Assembly (NCBI GenBank): GCA_963789175.1
Contig: CAWBJO010000006.1
Location: forward strand, 372,001 to 436,000
DNA length: 64,000 nt
Source of the DNA: CAWBJO01 sp963789175
GTDB taxonomy: Bacteria > Pseudomonadota > Alphaproteobacteria > Rhizobiales > Aestuariivirgaceae
Direction of reading: 5' to 3'
The notes under the pieces were generated by a model. The model worked only from the letters and a program-made list of their open reading frames with translations. It was not told the DNA's origin and did no database searches. Shown here one piece after another: positions 16,508 through 24,605 of the stretch. Made by a program: the position numbers and the translations under genes. Within the stretch, counting starts at the first letter, position 1, and each line of letters opens with the position of its first letter.

Positions 16508-19500
16508 TCAGCGCGTGGGTTCCACGGCCAACGACATGAGGGCGGCATTGCCTCCCGACGCCGTCGTATCGATCGATGCCACGCGCTCGGTTGCAAATCG
16601 ATGCAGATAGCGGGGGCCGCCGGCCTTCGGACCGGTCCCCGACAGGCCCTCGCCACCGAAGGGCTGGGCTCCGACGACCGCGCCGATCTGGTTTCGATTG
16701 ACATAGAGGTTTCCGACGCGGGCATGGCGGCGCACCTCCTCCACCGTCGACTCGATGCGGGTGTGGAGGCCGAGCGTCAGGCCAAAGCCCGTCGCGTTGA
16801 TTGCCTCGCACACCTCCACGAGGCGGTCGCCGGCATAGCGCACCACATGGAGAACGGGGCCGAAGACCTCCCGCTGCAGGAGCACGAGGTCTTGGAGTTC
16901 GTAGGCGGCGGGGGTCACGAAGGTGCCCTCGGCATGTTCAGGACGGAGAGGTAGATCGAGAACGGTCTTGGCCTTTCCAGCCATCTCCTGCTTGTGAGCC
17001 AGCAAGACCGCCTTGGCTTCGGCATCGATCACGGGTCCGACGTCCGTCGCATAGTCGGCGGGATCACCCACCCTGAGCTCGGCCATCGCGCCCTTGAGCA
17101 TCGTAATCAGCCGGTCGGCGATGTCCGACTGAACGAAGAGGACCCGCGCTGCCGAGCATCTCTGGCCGGCACTGTCGAAGGCCGAGGACAAGACATCGCG
17201 CACGGCCTGCTCGGGCAATGCGGAGGAATCGACGATCATCGCGTTGAGCCCGCCGGTTTCGGCAATGAAAGGAACGATCGGACCGTTGCGGGCGGCAAGC
17301 GAACGGCCGATGACGGCCGCCGTCTCGTTGGATCCGGTAAAGGCCACGCCGGAAAGCCGCGGGTCGGCCAGGAGACGACCGCCGATGCGCGCGCCATCTC
17401 CGGGGAGAAAATGAAGAACGGTTTTCGGGACGCCCGCTTCATGAAGAAGCCGGATCGCTTCGAAACCGATAAGCGGCGTTTGCTCGGCCGGTTTCGCCAG
17501 GACGGCATTGCCGGCGGCGAGGGCGGCGGCGACCTGGCCCGTGAAGATGGCGAGGGGGAAGTTCCACGGCGAGATGCATGCGAAAACGCCGCGGGCGTGG
17601 AGGGAGATTTCATTGCGCTCGCCGGTTGGTCCCGGGAGCAAGGTGGCTCCGGCGAACTCGTCGCGGGCCCGGCTTGCATAGTAGCGAAGAAAATCCACCG
17701 CCTCGCGCAGGTCTGCCTGGGCATTGTCGAGCGTTTTTCCCGCCTCGCGGACGAGGAGATGCGCGAGGGTTGCCCAGTTCTTCTCGTAGAGATCGGCGCC
17801 ACGCTCGAGGACGGCGGCGCGGTGTGGGCCGCCGAGGCCATCCCAGGACGGCCAATGCTCGGAAGCCGCGGCCAGGGCCCGCTCGATGTCCTCCGAACCC
17901 GCCTCCGCAACCGTACCGACAAGGATCCGGCGATCATGCGGGGCCCGAATTTCCTGCGGCTGCGTCCGCGGCGACGAGTTTCCGGCGACCAGAGGGGCAG
18001 ATTGGAACGTTCGGCCCGAAGAGGCGGCATCCATAGCCGCCAGGCCCTCCTCCCGTGTGGCCTCGTCCCAGAAAGGAAGACCGCGAGAATTCCTGCGCGG
18101 CGCAAAGATATCTCGCGGCAACGGTATGCGCGGATGCGGAATGCTGCCCAGGGCCACTACCTCGTCCACCGGATCGGCGATGATTTCGTCGATCGGCGCG
18201 GCATCGTCGGCAAGCCGGTTCACGAACGACGTATTGGCGCCGTTCTCGAGAAGGCGCCGAACGAGGTAGGCGAGCAAATCCTCATGGCTGCCGACGGGCG
18301 CGTAGATGCGGCAGGGCTGGTTCATGCCGTTGCGAGCCACGACGCTCGAATAGAGCTGCTGACCCATGCCATGCAGCCGCTGGAACTCGAACGATTTGTC
18401 GTTGCCCGCCATCACGGAGATAGAGGCGATGGTGTGGGCATTGTGGGTGGCGAACTGGGGATAGAAGACGTCGCGATTGGAGAGAAGGTGCCGCGCGCCG
18501 GCCAAATAGGAAATGTCGGTGGAGACCTTGCGGGTGAACACCGGATACCCATCGTAGCCGGCTTCCTGCGCCCGCTTGATTTCGGTGTCCCAGTAGGCGC
18601 CCTTGACGAGGCGGACGGGTATCCGCCGATGCGTGGCGCGCCCAACCTTGCCGACCCACTCGAGGACGGGCAAGGCTCGCTTGCCGTAAGCCTGCACGGC
18701 CAGCCCGAGGCCGTTCCAGCCGGCGAGCGACGGGTCTGCCGCCAAGGCTGCGAAAAGCTCGAGTGACAGTTCGAGGCGCACGACCTCCTCGGCATCGAGG
18801 GTGAGACCGAGATTCGAAGCCCGGGCAATCTCAGCGAGGGTCCGCAGCCGCGGCAGCAGCTCCCCCGCCATCCGACCCTTCGCCTTCTCGTCGTAGCGCG
18901 GATGCAGCGCCGAGAGCTTCACCGAGATCGAGGGCCGTGCGAAGACCCCATCATTCGGTCCTGCCGGACCGGCGGATTGGGCGATCTCGCGCAAGGCGTG
19001 CGTATAGGACTCCAGATAGCGGTCGGCGTCCGCCATGGTCATGGCGGCTTCGCCGAGCATGTCGTAGGAAAAGCGGTAGCCCTGTTGCTCGAGCGGGCGG
19101 GCGATCTTCAAGGCCTCGTCGATCGTCCGGCCGAGAACGAACTGCTTGCCCATGATGCGCATCGCCTGACGCATCGCCTGGCGGATCAGCGGCTCTCCCG
19201 AGCGCGACATCAGCCGGCCGAGAAAGCCGCGAATGTCGGTGCGCGCCTGGTCGCCGAGCTCGATGAACCGCCCTGTCAGCATCAGGCCCCAGGCAGATGC
19301 ATTGACGAACAGGGATTCGGACTGTCCGACATGCTTGTCCCAATCCTTGCCGCCGAGCTTGTCGGCAATCAGCTTGTCCGCGGTCTCCGCGTCCGGAATG
19401 CGAAGCAAAGCCTCGGCCAGGCACATCAGGACCACGCCTTCCTCGGAGGAAAGCGAGTATTCCTGCATGAAAGCATCGATGCCGCCCTGGGAGGTACGGT

Positions 19501-19660
19501 GGGCCCTCACATCCGCAACCAGGCCCCGAGCAATCTCCCGGACCTTCCCGGCATCGCCCGGCGCGAGGCGCGCTTTCGCGGCGAGCTCGCGCATGAGCTG
19601 GGTTTCGTCCGCGAAAAGCTTTGCGCGGATGGTGCTTCGATGCGGAATTGCAGGCGCCAA
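16508..19660 (-). CDS. putA: Bifunctional proline dehydrogenase / L-glutamate gamma-semialdehyde dehydrogenase PutA
   Basis: A protein of about 1050 residues that oxidises proline to glutamate in two steps. The N-terminal third is the FAD-dependent PRODH barrel (PRIYAPVGSHEDLLAYLVRRL region near its end). The C-terminal half is an NAD-dependent aldehyde dehydrogenase with CISPWNFPLAIF, the catalytic cysteine in AGQRCSA, and the final VGAQPFGGEGLSGTGPKAGG. There is no N-terminal ribbon-helix-helix repressor domain, so it is an enzyme-only form. The start is uncertain: TTG 19660 has GGGG upstream and keeps the helical segment ahead of MRELAAKA (ATG 19594). The gene is divergent from panC with about 117 nt between. 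Confidence 0.93.
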   Translation of the reverse strand: MAPAIPHRSTIRAKLFADETQLMRELAAKARLAPGDAGKVREIARGLVADVRAHRTSQGGIDAFMQEYSLSSEEGVVLMCLAEALLRIPDAETADKLIADKLGGKDWDKHVGQSESLFVNASAWGLMLTGRFIELGDQARTDIRGFLGRLMSRSGEPLIRQAMRQAMRIMGKQFVLGRTIDEALKIARPLEQQGYRFSYDMLGEAAMTMADADRYLESYTHALREIAQSAGPAGPNDGVFARPSISVKLSALHPRYDEKAKGRMAGELLPRLRTLAEIARASNLGLTLDAEEVVRLELSLELFAALAADPSLAGWNGLGLAVQAYGKRALPVLEWVGKVGRATHRRIPVRLVKGAYWDTEIKRAQEAGYDGYPVFTRKVSTDISYLAGARHLLSNRDVFYPQFATHNAHTIASISVMAGNDKSFEFQRLHGMGQQLYSSVVARNGMNQPCRIYAPVGSHEDLLAYLVRRLLENGANTSFVNRLADDAAPIDEIIADPVDEVVALGSIPHPRIPLPRDIFAPRRNSRGLPFWDEATREEGLAAMDAASSGRTFQSAPLVAGNSSPRTQPQEIRAPHDRRILVGTVAEAGSEDIERALAAASEHWPSWDGLGGPHRAAVLERGADLYEKNWATLAHLLVREAGKTLDNAQADLREAVDFLRYYASRARDEFAGATLLPGPTGERNEISLHARGVFACISPWNFPLAIFTGQVAAALAAGNAVLAKPAEQTPLIGFEAIRLLHEAGVPKTVLHFLPGDGARIGGRLLADPRLSGVAFTGSNETAAVIGRSLAARNGPIVPFIAETGGLNAMIVDSSALPEQAVRDVLSSAFDSAGQRCSAARVLFVQSDIADRLITMLKGAMAELRVGDPADYATDVGPVIDAEAKAVLLAHKQEMAGKAKTVLDLPLRPEHAEGTFVTPAAYELQDLVLLQREVFGPVLHVVRYAGDRLVEVCEAINATGFGLTLGLHTRIESTVEEVRRHARVGNLYVNRNQIGAVVGAQPFGGEGLSGTGPKAGGPRYLHRFATERVASIDTTASGGNAALMSLAVEPTR

Positions 19661-19777
19661 TCGGTTTCCCCTTTTTGCAGTGTCGATAGCGCGGGCGGTC
19701 GGCAAGGAAAAGAGACGATTTGCACCGGGACACGGAAACTTGCGGTCGGCAGCCGGGACGGCGTATGGAACCTGTCC

Positions 19778-20626
19778 ATGGCGTCGGCACCACCCATCAT
19801 ACGCACGATCGCGGAGCTCAGGGCAGCGACGCGCGGCTGGCGCGCCGAGGGGCGCCGCACGGCGATCGTGCCGACCATGGGCGCCCTTCATGCCGGCCAC
19901 CTGGCGCTGGTCGCGGCGGGGCGCGACAGGGCGGAGCGGGTCGTCGTGTCGATCTTCGTCAACCCGAAGCAGTTCGGACCCCGGGAGGACCTCAGCCGGT
20001 ATCCCCGCGACGAGACGGCCGACGTCGAGAAGCTAGCGGCATCGGGGGCGGATCTCGTGTTCGCGCCCCCGGTCGCGGAAATGTACCCCGAGGACTTTGC
20101 AGTTTCGGTGCTGGTCGCCGGACCGGCCGACGCCGGGCTGGAAGACAAAATCCGCCCCGGCTTCTTCTCAGGTGTGGCAACGGTCGTCGCCCGCCTCCTC
20201 GTCGCCGCCGATACCGACTTCGCCATGTTCGGCGAGAAAGACTACCAGCAGTTGCTCGTGGTCACACGACTTGCGAGGGACCTCGGTCTGCCGGTCGAGA
20301 TTTCGTCCGTTCCGACGGTGCGAGAGTCGGACGGGCTCGCCCTGTCGTCCCGCAATGCCTATCTGTCGGCGCGGCACCGGCAGACGGCGCCTCAGCTGTT
20401 CGACACGCTGAGGGCGACGGCCGCCACAATCCGCGAGGGAAGTAGCGCGCCCAAGGCGACCGGCGCAGCCCGCAAAAGGCTGGCCGCCGGTGGTTTCAAC
20501 GTAGACTACGTCGCCTTGCGCGATGCCGACACGCTGGCCGTGCCGAACGCCGGAACCGTGCGCCTGAGGCTCCTCGCCGCTGCGAAGCTCGGCAAGGTCC
20601 GGCTGATCGACAACATCCCGGTCTAG
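19778..20626 (+). CDS. panC: Pantothenate synthetase
   Basis: A 282-residue ATP-dependent ligase joining pantoate and beta-alanine, the last step of pantothenate (vitamin B5) synthesis. The nucleotidyl-transferase signature is clear: PTMGALHAGH with His38 and His41, VSIFVNPKQF, and the second motif around SSRNAYLS that binds ATP phosphates. FGEKDYQQL is another family hallmark. ATG 19778 begins the protein 10 residues before the first strand. panB is not adjacent. It is divergent from putA and convergent with the GNAT gene, with 4 nt between stops. Confidence 0.95.
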   Translation: MASAPPIIRTIAELRAATRGWRAEGRRTAIVPTMGALHAGHLALVAAGRDRAERVVVSIFVNPKQFGPREDLSRYPRDETADVEKLAASGADLVFAPPVAEMYPEDFAVSVLVAGPADAGLEDKIRPGFFSGVATVVARLLVAADTDFAMFGEKDYQQLLVVTRLARDLGLPVEISSVPTVRESDGLALSSRNAYLSARHRQTAPQLFDTLRATAATIREGSSAPKATGAARKRLAAGGFNVDYVALRDADTLAVPNAGTVRLRLLAAAKLGKVRLIDNIPV

Positions 20627-20630
20627 AGAT

Positions 20631-21098
20631 TCATTCTGGAAGCAGACGCGACAGGATGCGGCGGCCCTCGTCGACGAACCCGCGCGACGCGTAGTATTCC
20701 GTCAGCCGATGATGGTCTTCCGCATAAGGCGTGACGGTCACCTGGTAGCCGGAAGCCCCGCGCTCCTTCAGGAAAGACTCGACGGTGGCGATCAAGGCCA
20801 GCGATACACCCCGCCCCCGGCAGTCCGGCACCACATAGAGGTCGCCCATCTCCCCGTACCAGCCGAACTCGATACCGAAATTGAGGGAGATGGTGGCGAC
20901 GCCGACGGCCTGCGTTCCCGAATAGGCCACAAACACGGCGCAGGCATCGACGGACAGCATGGCGCGCAGATGGGAGGCGATCACATCGGCCGGGGTCGTG
21001 AACCCTTCTTCCCGGAAAAATCGGACCAACAGGTTCTCGACCGCAGCAAGCTCGTCGCCCGGAGCGAGCTTCCGGACGTCGAGATCCGTCGCGGTCAA
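20631..21098 (-). CDS. GNAT family N-acetyltransferase
   Basis: A 155-residue acetyl-CoA-dependent acyltransferase. The GNAT core is visible: beta-4 GEMGDLYVVPDCRGRG followed by the pyrophosphate loop (RGRGVS) and helix, then YQVTVTPYAEDHHRLTEYYASRGF at the C-terminal end. The substrate is unknown. The start is TTG 21098, overlapping the DUF1489 stop as TTGA with no strong Shine-Dalgarno, so translation is likely coupled to that gene. The next possible start would remove the first strand. Confidence 0.83.
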   Translation of the reverse strand: MTATDLDVRKLAPGDELAAVENLLVRFFREEGFTTPADVIASHLRAMLSVDACAVFVAYSGTQAVGVATISLNFGIEFGWYGEMGDLYVVPDCRGRGVSLALIATVESFLKERGASGYQVTVTPYAEDHHRLTEYYASRGFVDEGRRILSRLLPE

Positions 21099-21511
21099 AG
21101 AAGGCCCAGCGAGGCCAGCTCCGCCCGCAGACGGTCAGGCATCTTCTGCAGCCCGCCCGTCCGCTTGATGTCCGGCGGCGCATCCTCTGGCTCCAGGTAG
21201 CGCCATCCCTGGAATGCCCGGCGCGGTGTCGGGCGAACGAGCGCGTAGTTCGGATCGAAGACGAGCCGGCAGCGGTCGATGCCGTCCTTGCCGGTCACGC
21301 GCTCGAGCGCCGTGATCCGCTGACGGACGAGGATGAGCCCCCGGATGACCCAATAGATCGATCCGCCCTTCTCGATCTCCTCGGCGCGCTTCGGAAACAT
21401 GCGGGTCACATGCGCCATAGGCCGGCGAGCCTTCTTCTGCTCGCGCCGCCAGTCCTCGAAGTCCTTGAGCTCGTTCACCCCGACGCAGAGTTTGATGATG
21501 TGCAGCGCCAT
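21095..21511 (-). CDS. DUF1489 family protein
   Basis: A 138-residue protein of DUF1489, a family largely confined to alphaproteobacteria and of unknown function. It starts with the typical MALHIIKLCVGV and has the central segment GGSIYWVIRGLILVRQRI followed by RCRLVFDP and FQGWRYLEPEDAP. It has no signal peptide or membrane helix. ATG 21511 is preferred over one three codons upstream because family members begin with this motif. It heads a two-gene unit with the GNAT gene. An inverted repeat lies just upstream. Confidence 0.88.
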   Translation of the reverse strand: MALHIIKLCVGVNELKDFEDWRREQKKARRPMAHVTRMFPKRAEEIEKGGSIYWVIRGLILVRQRITALERVTGKDGIDRCRLVFDPNYALVRPTPRRAFQGWRYLEPEDAPPDIKRTGGLQKMPDRLRAELASLGLL

Positions 21512-21537
21512 TGATCGCATCCGAATGCCGTCTCCGG

Positions 21538-21578
21538 CATTATCGGGATTTCGCGGGCGACTTGGAACCCCGATAATG
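21538..21578. repeat. 10-bp inverted repeat upstream of DUF1489, downstream of mccA
   Basis: CATTATCGGG (21538-21547) and CCCGATAATG (21569-21578) are perfect 10-bp inverted copies with a 21-nt spacer. The arms contain GATAAT, which could be a -10 element for the DUF1489 unit. There is no T-run, so a terminator for mccA is less likely than an operator. Confidence 0.5.
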
Positions 21579-21604
21579 ATCGTTTCCCACGGCGGTCACC
21601 GGCG

Positions 21605-23563
21605 TCAGGCTGAAGCCTCGATGCGGCAAAGGACGTCGCCTTCCTTGACCTGTCCGCCCTCCCCCACCTTCAGGTCCGCGACCGTGCCGGCAACCGGCGC
21701 GGTTAAGACGTGCTCCATCTTCATGGCTTCGAGAACCAGGATGCTGCGACCGAAGGCCACGGTGTCGCCGTTGCGCACATCTAGCCGGAGGACGCGCCCG
21801 GGCATGGGGGCGCGCACGATCCCGCCGCCGCTTCCCGGAATCAAGGCGAGTTGTTCGTAGTCGGGTTCGGCGACGTGAACCTGCCAGCCCCCGAGTTCCG
21901 CATAGACCTCGTCCAGATGTACGGGCGCGGAAGCCTTCCCGGACACGGCTTCACCGTTCACGCGCGCAGCGAGATCCAAACCGGTGCGGACGATCGCGTT
22001 TACATCGTAGTCGGCATCCGCAAGTGAAATCCGGGTACCGCCCCTCTCGAATCGGATCCGCACATCGGCAACGACACCCTGGATGGCGAGCTTCAGCCGC
22101 AACTGCGGGTTCATGCCCCCCAGCGTCCAGCCCCATGGCAATGGCGCGGGCGATCGACCTCTCGATAGCCACGCAATGACCCCGAAGAGCGGAAGCAGCG
22201 CCGGCGGACGCCCGACCGATTCCCTGCGATCATCGATCGATCTGGTGGACAGCGCCGTCGTCGCGAATCCGGGATCGGCAAGCATGTCTTCGAGAAAACC
22301 CTTGTTTGTCTTGAGCCCAAACAGCGTCGTATCGCGCAACGCACCCACCAGGTGAGCCGTCGCCGCCACGCGGTCGGGTCCGTGAGCCACGAGCTTGGCG
22401 ATCATCGGATCGTAGTATGGAGAGATGCGGCTTCCCTGCTCGACGCCCGTCTCGATCCTGAGGTCGTCCGACTGCAACGGCCATTCGAGATGGTGGATGC
22501 GTCCGGTCTGGGGCAGGAAGCCCTGCGTCGGATCCTCGGCATAGAGCCGCGCCTCGATGGCGTGCCCGTGCGGAGCAACGTCGTTTTGGCCGATCGATAG
22601 CGGCTCGCCGCCGGCAATCCGAAGCTGCAACTCGACGAAATCGAGGCCGGTGATCATCTCGCTAATCGGATGCTCGACCTGGAGCCGCGTGTTCATTTCC
22701 ATGAAATAGAACTCATCGTCGCGAGGGTCGTACAGGAACTCGATCGTTCCGGCGCCCACATAGGCGACCTCACGGGCGATCGCGACCGCCGCGGCGTGCA
22801 TCCGGCGGCGGGTCGACTCCGAAAGCCCGAAGGCCGGTGCTTCCTCGATGATCTTCTGATGGCGACGCTGGATCGAGCAGTCGCGCTCCAGCAGATGAAT
22901 GACGTTGCCCTGCAGATCGGCCATCACCTGGACTTCGATGTGACGGGAGTAAGGGAAGTACTTCTCGATAAGCACGCCGTCATCGCTGAATGCCGCCTTT
23001 GCTTCTCGTCGACAGGCGTCGAGGGATTCCTGAAACTCCTCGTCGCGTTCGACGATCCGCATGCCCTTGCCGCCGCCGCCGGCAACCGCCTTTATGATGA
23101 CCGGATAGCCGGTCCGCCGCGCCGCTTCGCGAAGCTTCGCATCCGACTGACCCACACCGGCATGGCCGGGCACGACCGCCACACCCGCCCTGACTGCAAT
23201 CGTCTTGGCGCGGTCCTTGAGGCCCATGGCCCGAATGGCCGCCGGCGGCGGGCCAACGAAAGTCAGGCCGGCAGCTTCGCAGGCTTCCGCGAAGGCGGCG
23301 TTCTCGGCAAGGAAGCCGTAGCCGGGATGAACGGCGTCGGCGCTCGCCTGGCGGGCAATTTCGATGATGCGGCCCTGGTCGAGATAGCTCAGCCGAGCTT
23401 CTGCAGGACCGAGCAGATATGCTTCGTCCGCCAGGCGCGTGTGCAGGGCGCCGCGATCGGCTTCCGAATAGACGGCGATTGTTCGCATGCCCATCCGACG
23501 GGCGGTGCGGAAGATCCGGCAGGCTATCTCGCCGCGATTGGCGATCAGAAGGGAGGAAAGCAT
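21605..23563 (-). CDS. mccA: Methylcrotonyl-CoA carboxylase, biotin-containing alpha subunit
   Basis: A 652-residue biotin-dependent subunit acting in leucine degradation, where 3-methylcrotonyl-CoA is carboxylated to 3-methylglutaconyl-CoA. Domains in order: biotin carboxylase (about 1-450, with LIANRGEIACRI, AGGGGKGMRIV and the EMNTRLQVEHP active site), a BT linker, and the C-terminal biotinyl domain with EAMKM, where Lys615 would carry biotin. MCC rather than propionyl- or acetyl-CoA carboxylase is inferred from its length and the nearby mccB; the window also contains a separate pccA. It follows mrr at 9 nt and is the last gene of the operon. Confidence 0.92.
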   Translation of the reverse strand: MLSSLLIANRGEIACRIFRTARRMGMRTIAVYSEADRGALHTRLADEAYLLGPAEARLSYLDQGRIIEIARQASADAVHPGYGFLAENAAFAEACEAAGLTFVGPPPAAIRAMGLKDRAKTIAVRAGVAVVPGHAGVGQSDAKLREAARRTGYPVIIKAVAGGGGKGMRIVERDEEFQESLDACRREAKAAFSDDGVLIEKYFPYSRHIEVQVMADLQGNVIHLLERDCSIQRRHQKIIEEAPAFGLSESTRRRMHAAAVAIAREVAYVGAGTIEFLYDPRDDEFYFMEMNTRLQVEHPISEMITGLDFVELQLRIAGGEPLSIGQNDVAPHGHAIEARLYAEDPTQGFLPQTGRIHHLEWPLQSDDLRIETGVEQGSRISPYYDPMIAKLVAHGPDRVAATAHLVGALRDTTLFGLKTNKGFLEDMLADPGFATTALSTRSIDDRRESVGRPPALLPLFGVIAWLSRGRSPAPLPWGWTLGGMNPQLRLKLAIQGVVADVRIRFERGGTRISLADADYDVNAIVRTGLDLAARVNGEAVSGKASAPVHLDEVYAELGGWQVHVAEPDYEQLALIPGSGGGIVRAPMPGRVLRLDVRNGDTVAFGRSILVLEAMKMEHVLTAPVAGTVADLKVGEGGQVKEGDVLCRIEASA

Positions 23564-23572
23564 CGCCCTCGC

Positions 23573-24508
23573 TTATGCCGCAAAATAGCTTTCGTCGATA
23601 CGCTTTATCTCGATCTCCTCCTTGATGCGCACGCCGATATTGTGCCGCACCATCAAGAGGCCGAGCCGGACACCGTCGACCAGGACGACGCGGAAGCGCG
23701 ACTGTCTGGTGAATTCCCAAGCCGACGGTGGGAAGAAAGAAGTCGTAAAGAAGACACCGCGGTCGGCCCGCTTACCGTCCAGCGCACCGACGAAATCCCT
23801 GACGGCCGCGACGGGGACGGGAATGTCGTGACGGTACCGCTTCGCCTGAAAATAGACGAGGTCGAGCCCCAGCTCATCCAAGGCGACGACGCCGTCAACC
23901 CCGCCGTCACCAGTCCGGCCGAGCTGGCGCGTGAGCTCCGGCCGGCCCCGGGCGTAGCCCATGGCGATCAGCAGATCGAGGATGAGACGCTCGAAGAACT
24001 CCGGTGACTGGCGTCCCACGCGCTCGACCAACGCCAGACCGAGCTCATCCTGGAGGCGGCGCAGCTGCGCCAGCGCCTCGCGCTCGCATTCCCGCTCGGG
24101 CCCCGGCACGGTGCGCAGCCCAAGCAATCTCGTGGCGGCTTGCATGACGTCTTCGTCGCCAGGCGAGCCGCCCGGCGGTGATATCGAGGCTGCTCGCCTG
24201 CCCGTTTCGCGGCTGAGCTCCGGATACAGAATGCGGACCATCTCCCAGCCGCGCTGCGACAACCTGAGGCCCAAGTCCATCGACCCTTCGACCAGATCCT
24301 GCATCTGAAGCTGACAACGTGCCCATTCCACCCGGTGATCGAAGAGCGGATGGGTGCCCGAAGGGAGCCTTTCCAACCGGTCTTCAGGCATGAGGCGAAG
24401 CTCGGCGGCGAGCTCGTCGAGGAATCGGGCACGCGGAACGTCTTCTCCGGCAACGGCAAGAACTTTTAGAATGGGGTGCAACATAGTTGCGTACGATGGA
24501 ACGGCCAT
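23573..24508 (-). CDS. mrr: Mrr family type IV restriction endonuclease
   Basis: A 311-residue protein collinear with E. coli Mrr, which cuts DNA carrying foreign methylation. The N-terminal winged-helix Mrr_N domain (MAVPSYATMLHPILKVL onward, residues 1-100) is followed by a linker and the PD-(D/E)xK nuclease domain from about residue 165. That domain has TGDGGVDGV with Asp205 and FQAKR with Gln221 and Lys223, the QxK variant seen in Mrr itself. ATG 24508 has GAGG upstream. The gene sits between mccB (97 nt upstream) and mccA (9 nt downstream) on the same strand. No partner methylase is nearby, as expected for a type IV enzyme. Confidence 0.88.
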   Translation of the reverse strand: MAVPSYATMLHPILKVLAVAGEDVPRARFLDELAAELRLMPEDRLERLPSGTHPLFDHRVEWARCQLQMQDLVEGSMDLGLRLSQRGWEMVRILYPELSRETGRRAASISPPGGSPGDEDVMQAATRLLGLRTVPGPERECEREALAQLRRLQDELGLALVERVGRQSPEFFERLILDLLIAMGYARGRPELTRQLGRTGDGGVDGVVALDELGLDLVYFQAKRYRHDIPVPVAAVRDFVGALDGKRADRGVFFTTSFFPPSAWEFTRQSRFRVVLVDGVRLGLLMVRHNIGVRIKEEIEIKRIDESYFAA

Positions 24509-24605
24509 GGGACCTCGTCTTCCGGCACGACCACATACAACCGCCGACTGAAGCAATGGTTAGACGACCGGCTCGAATCTTACGGAGTTGGACCGGTCGG
24601 GATGC

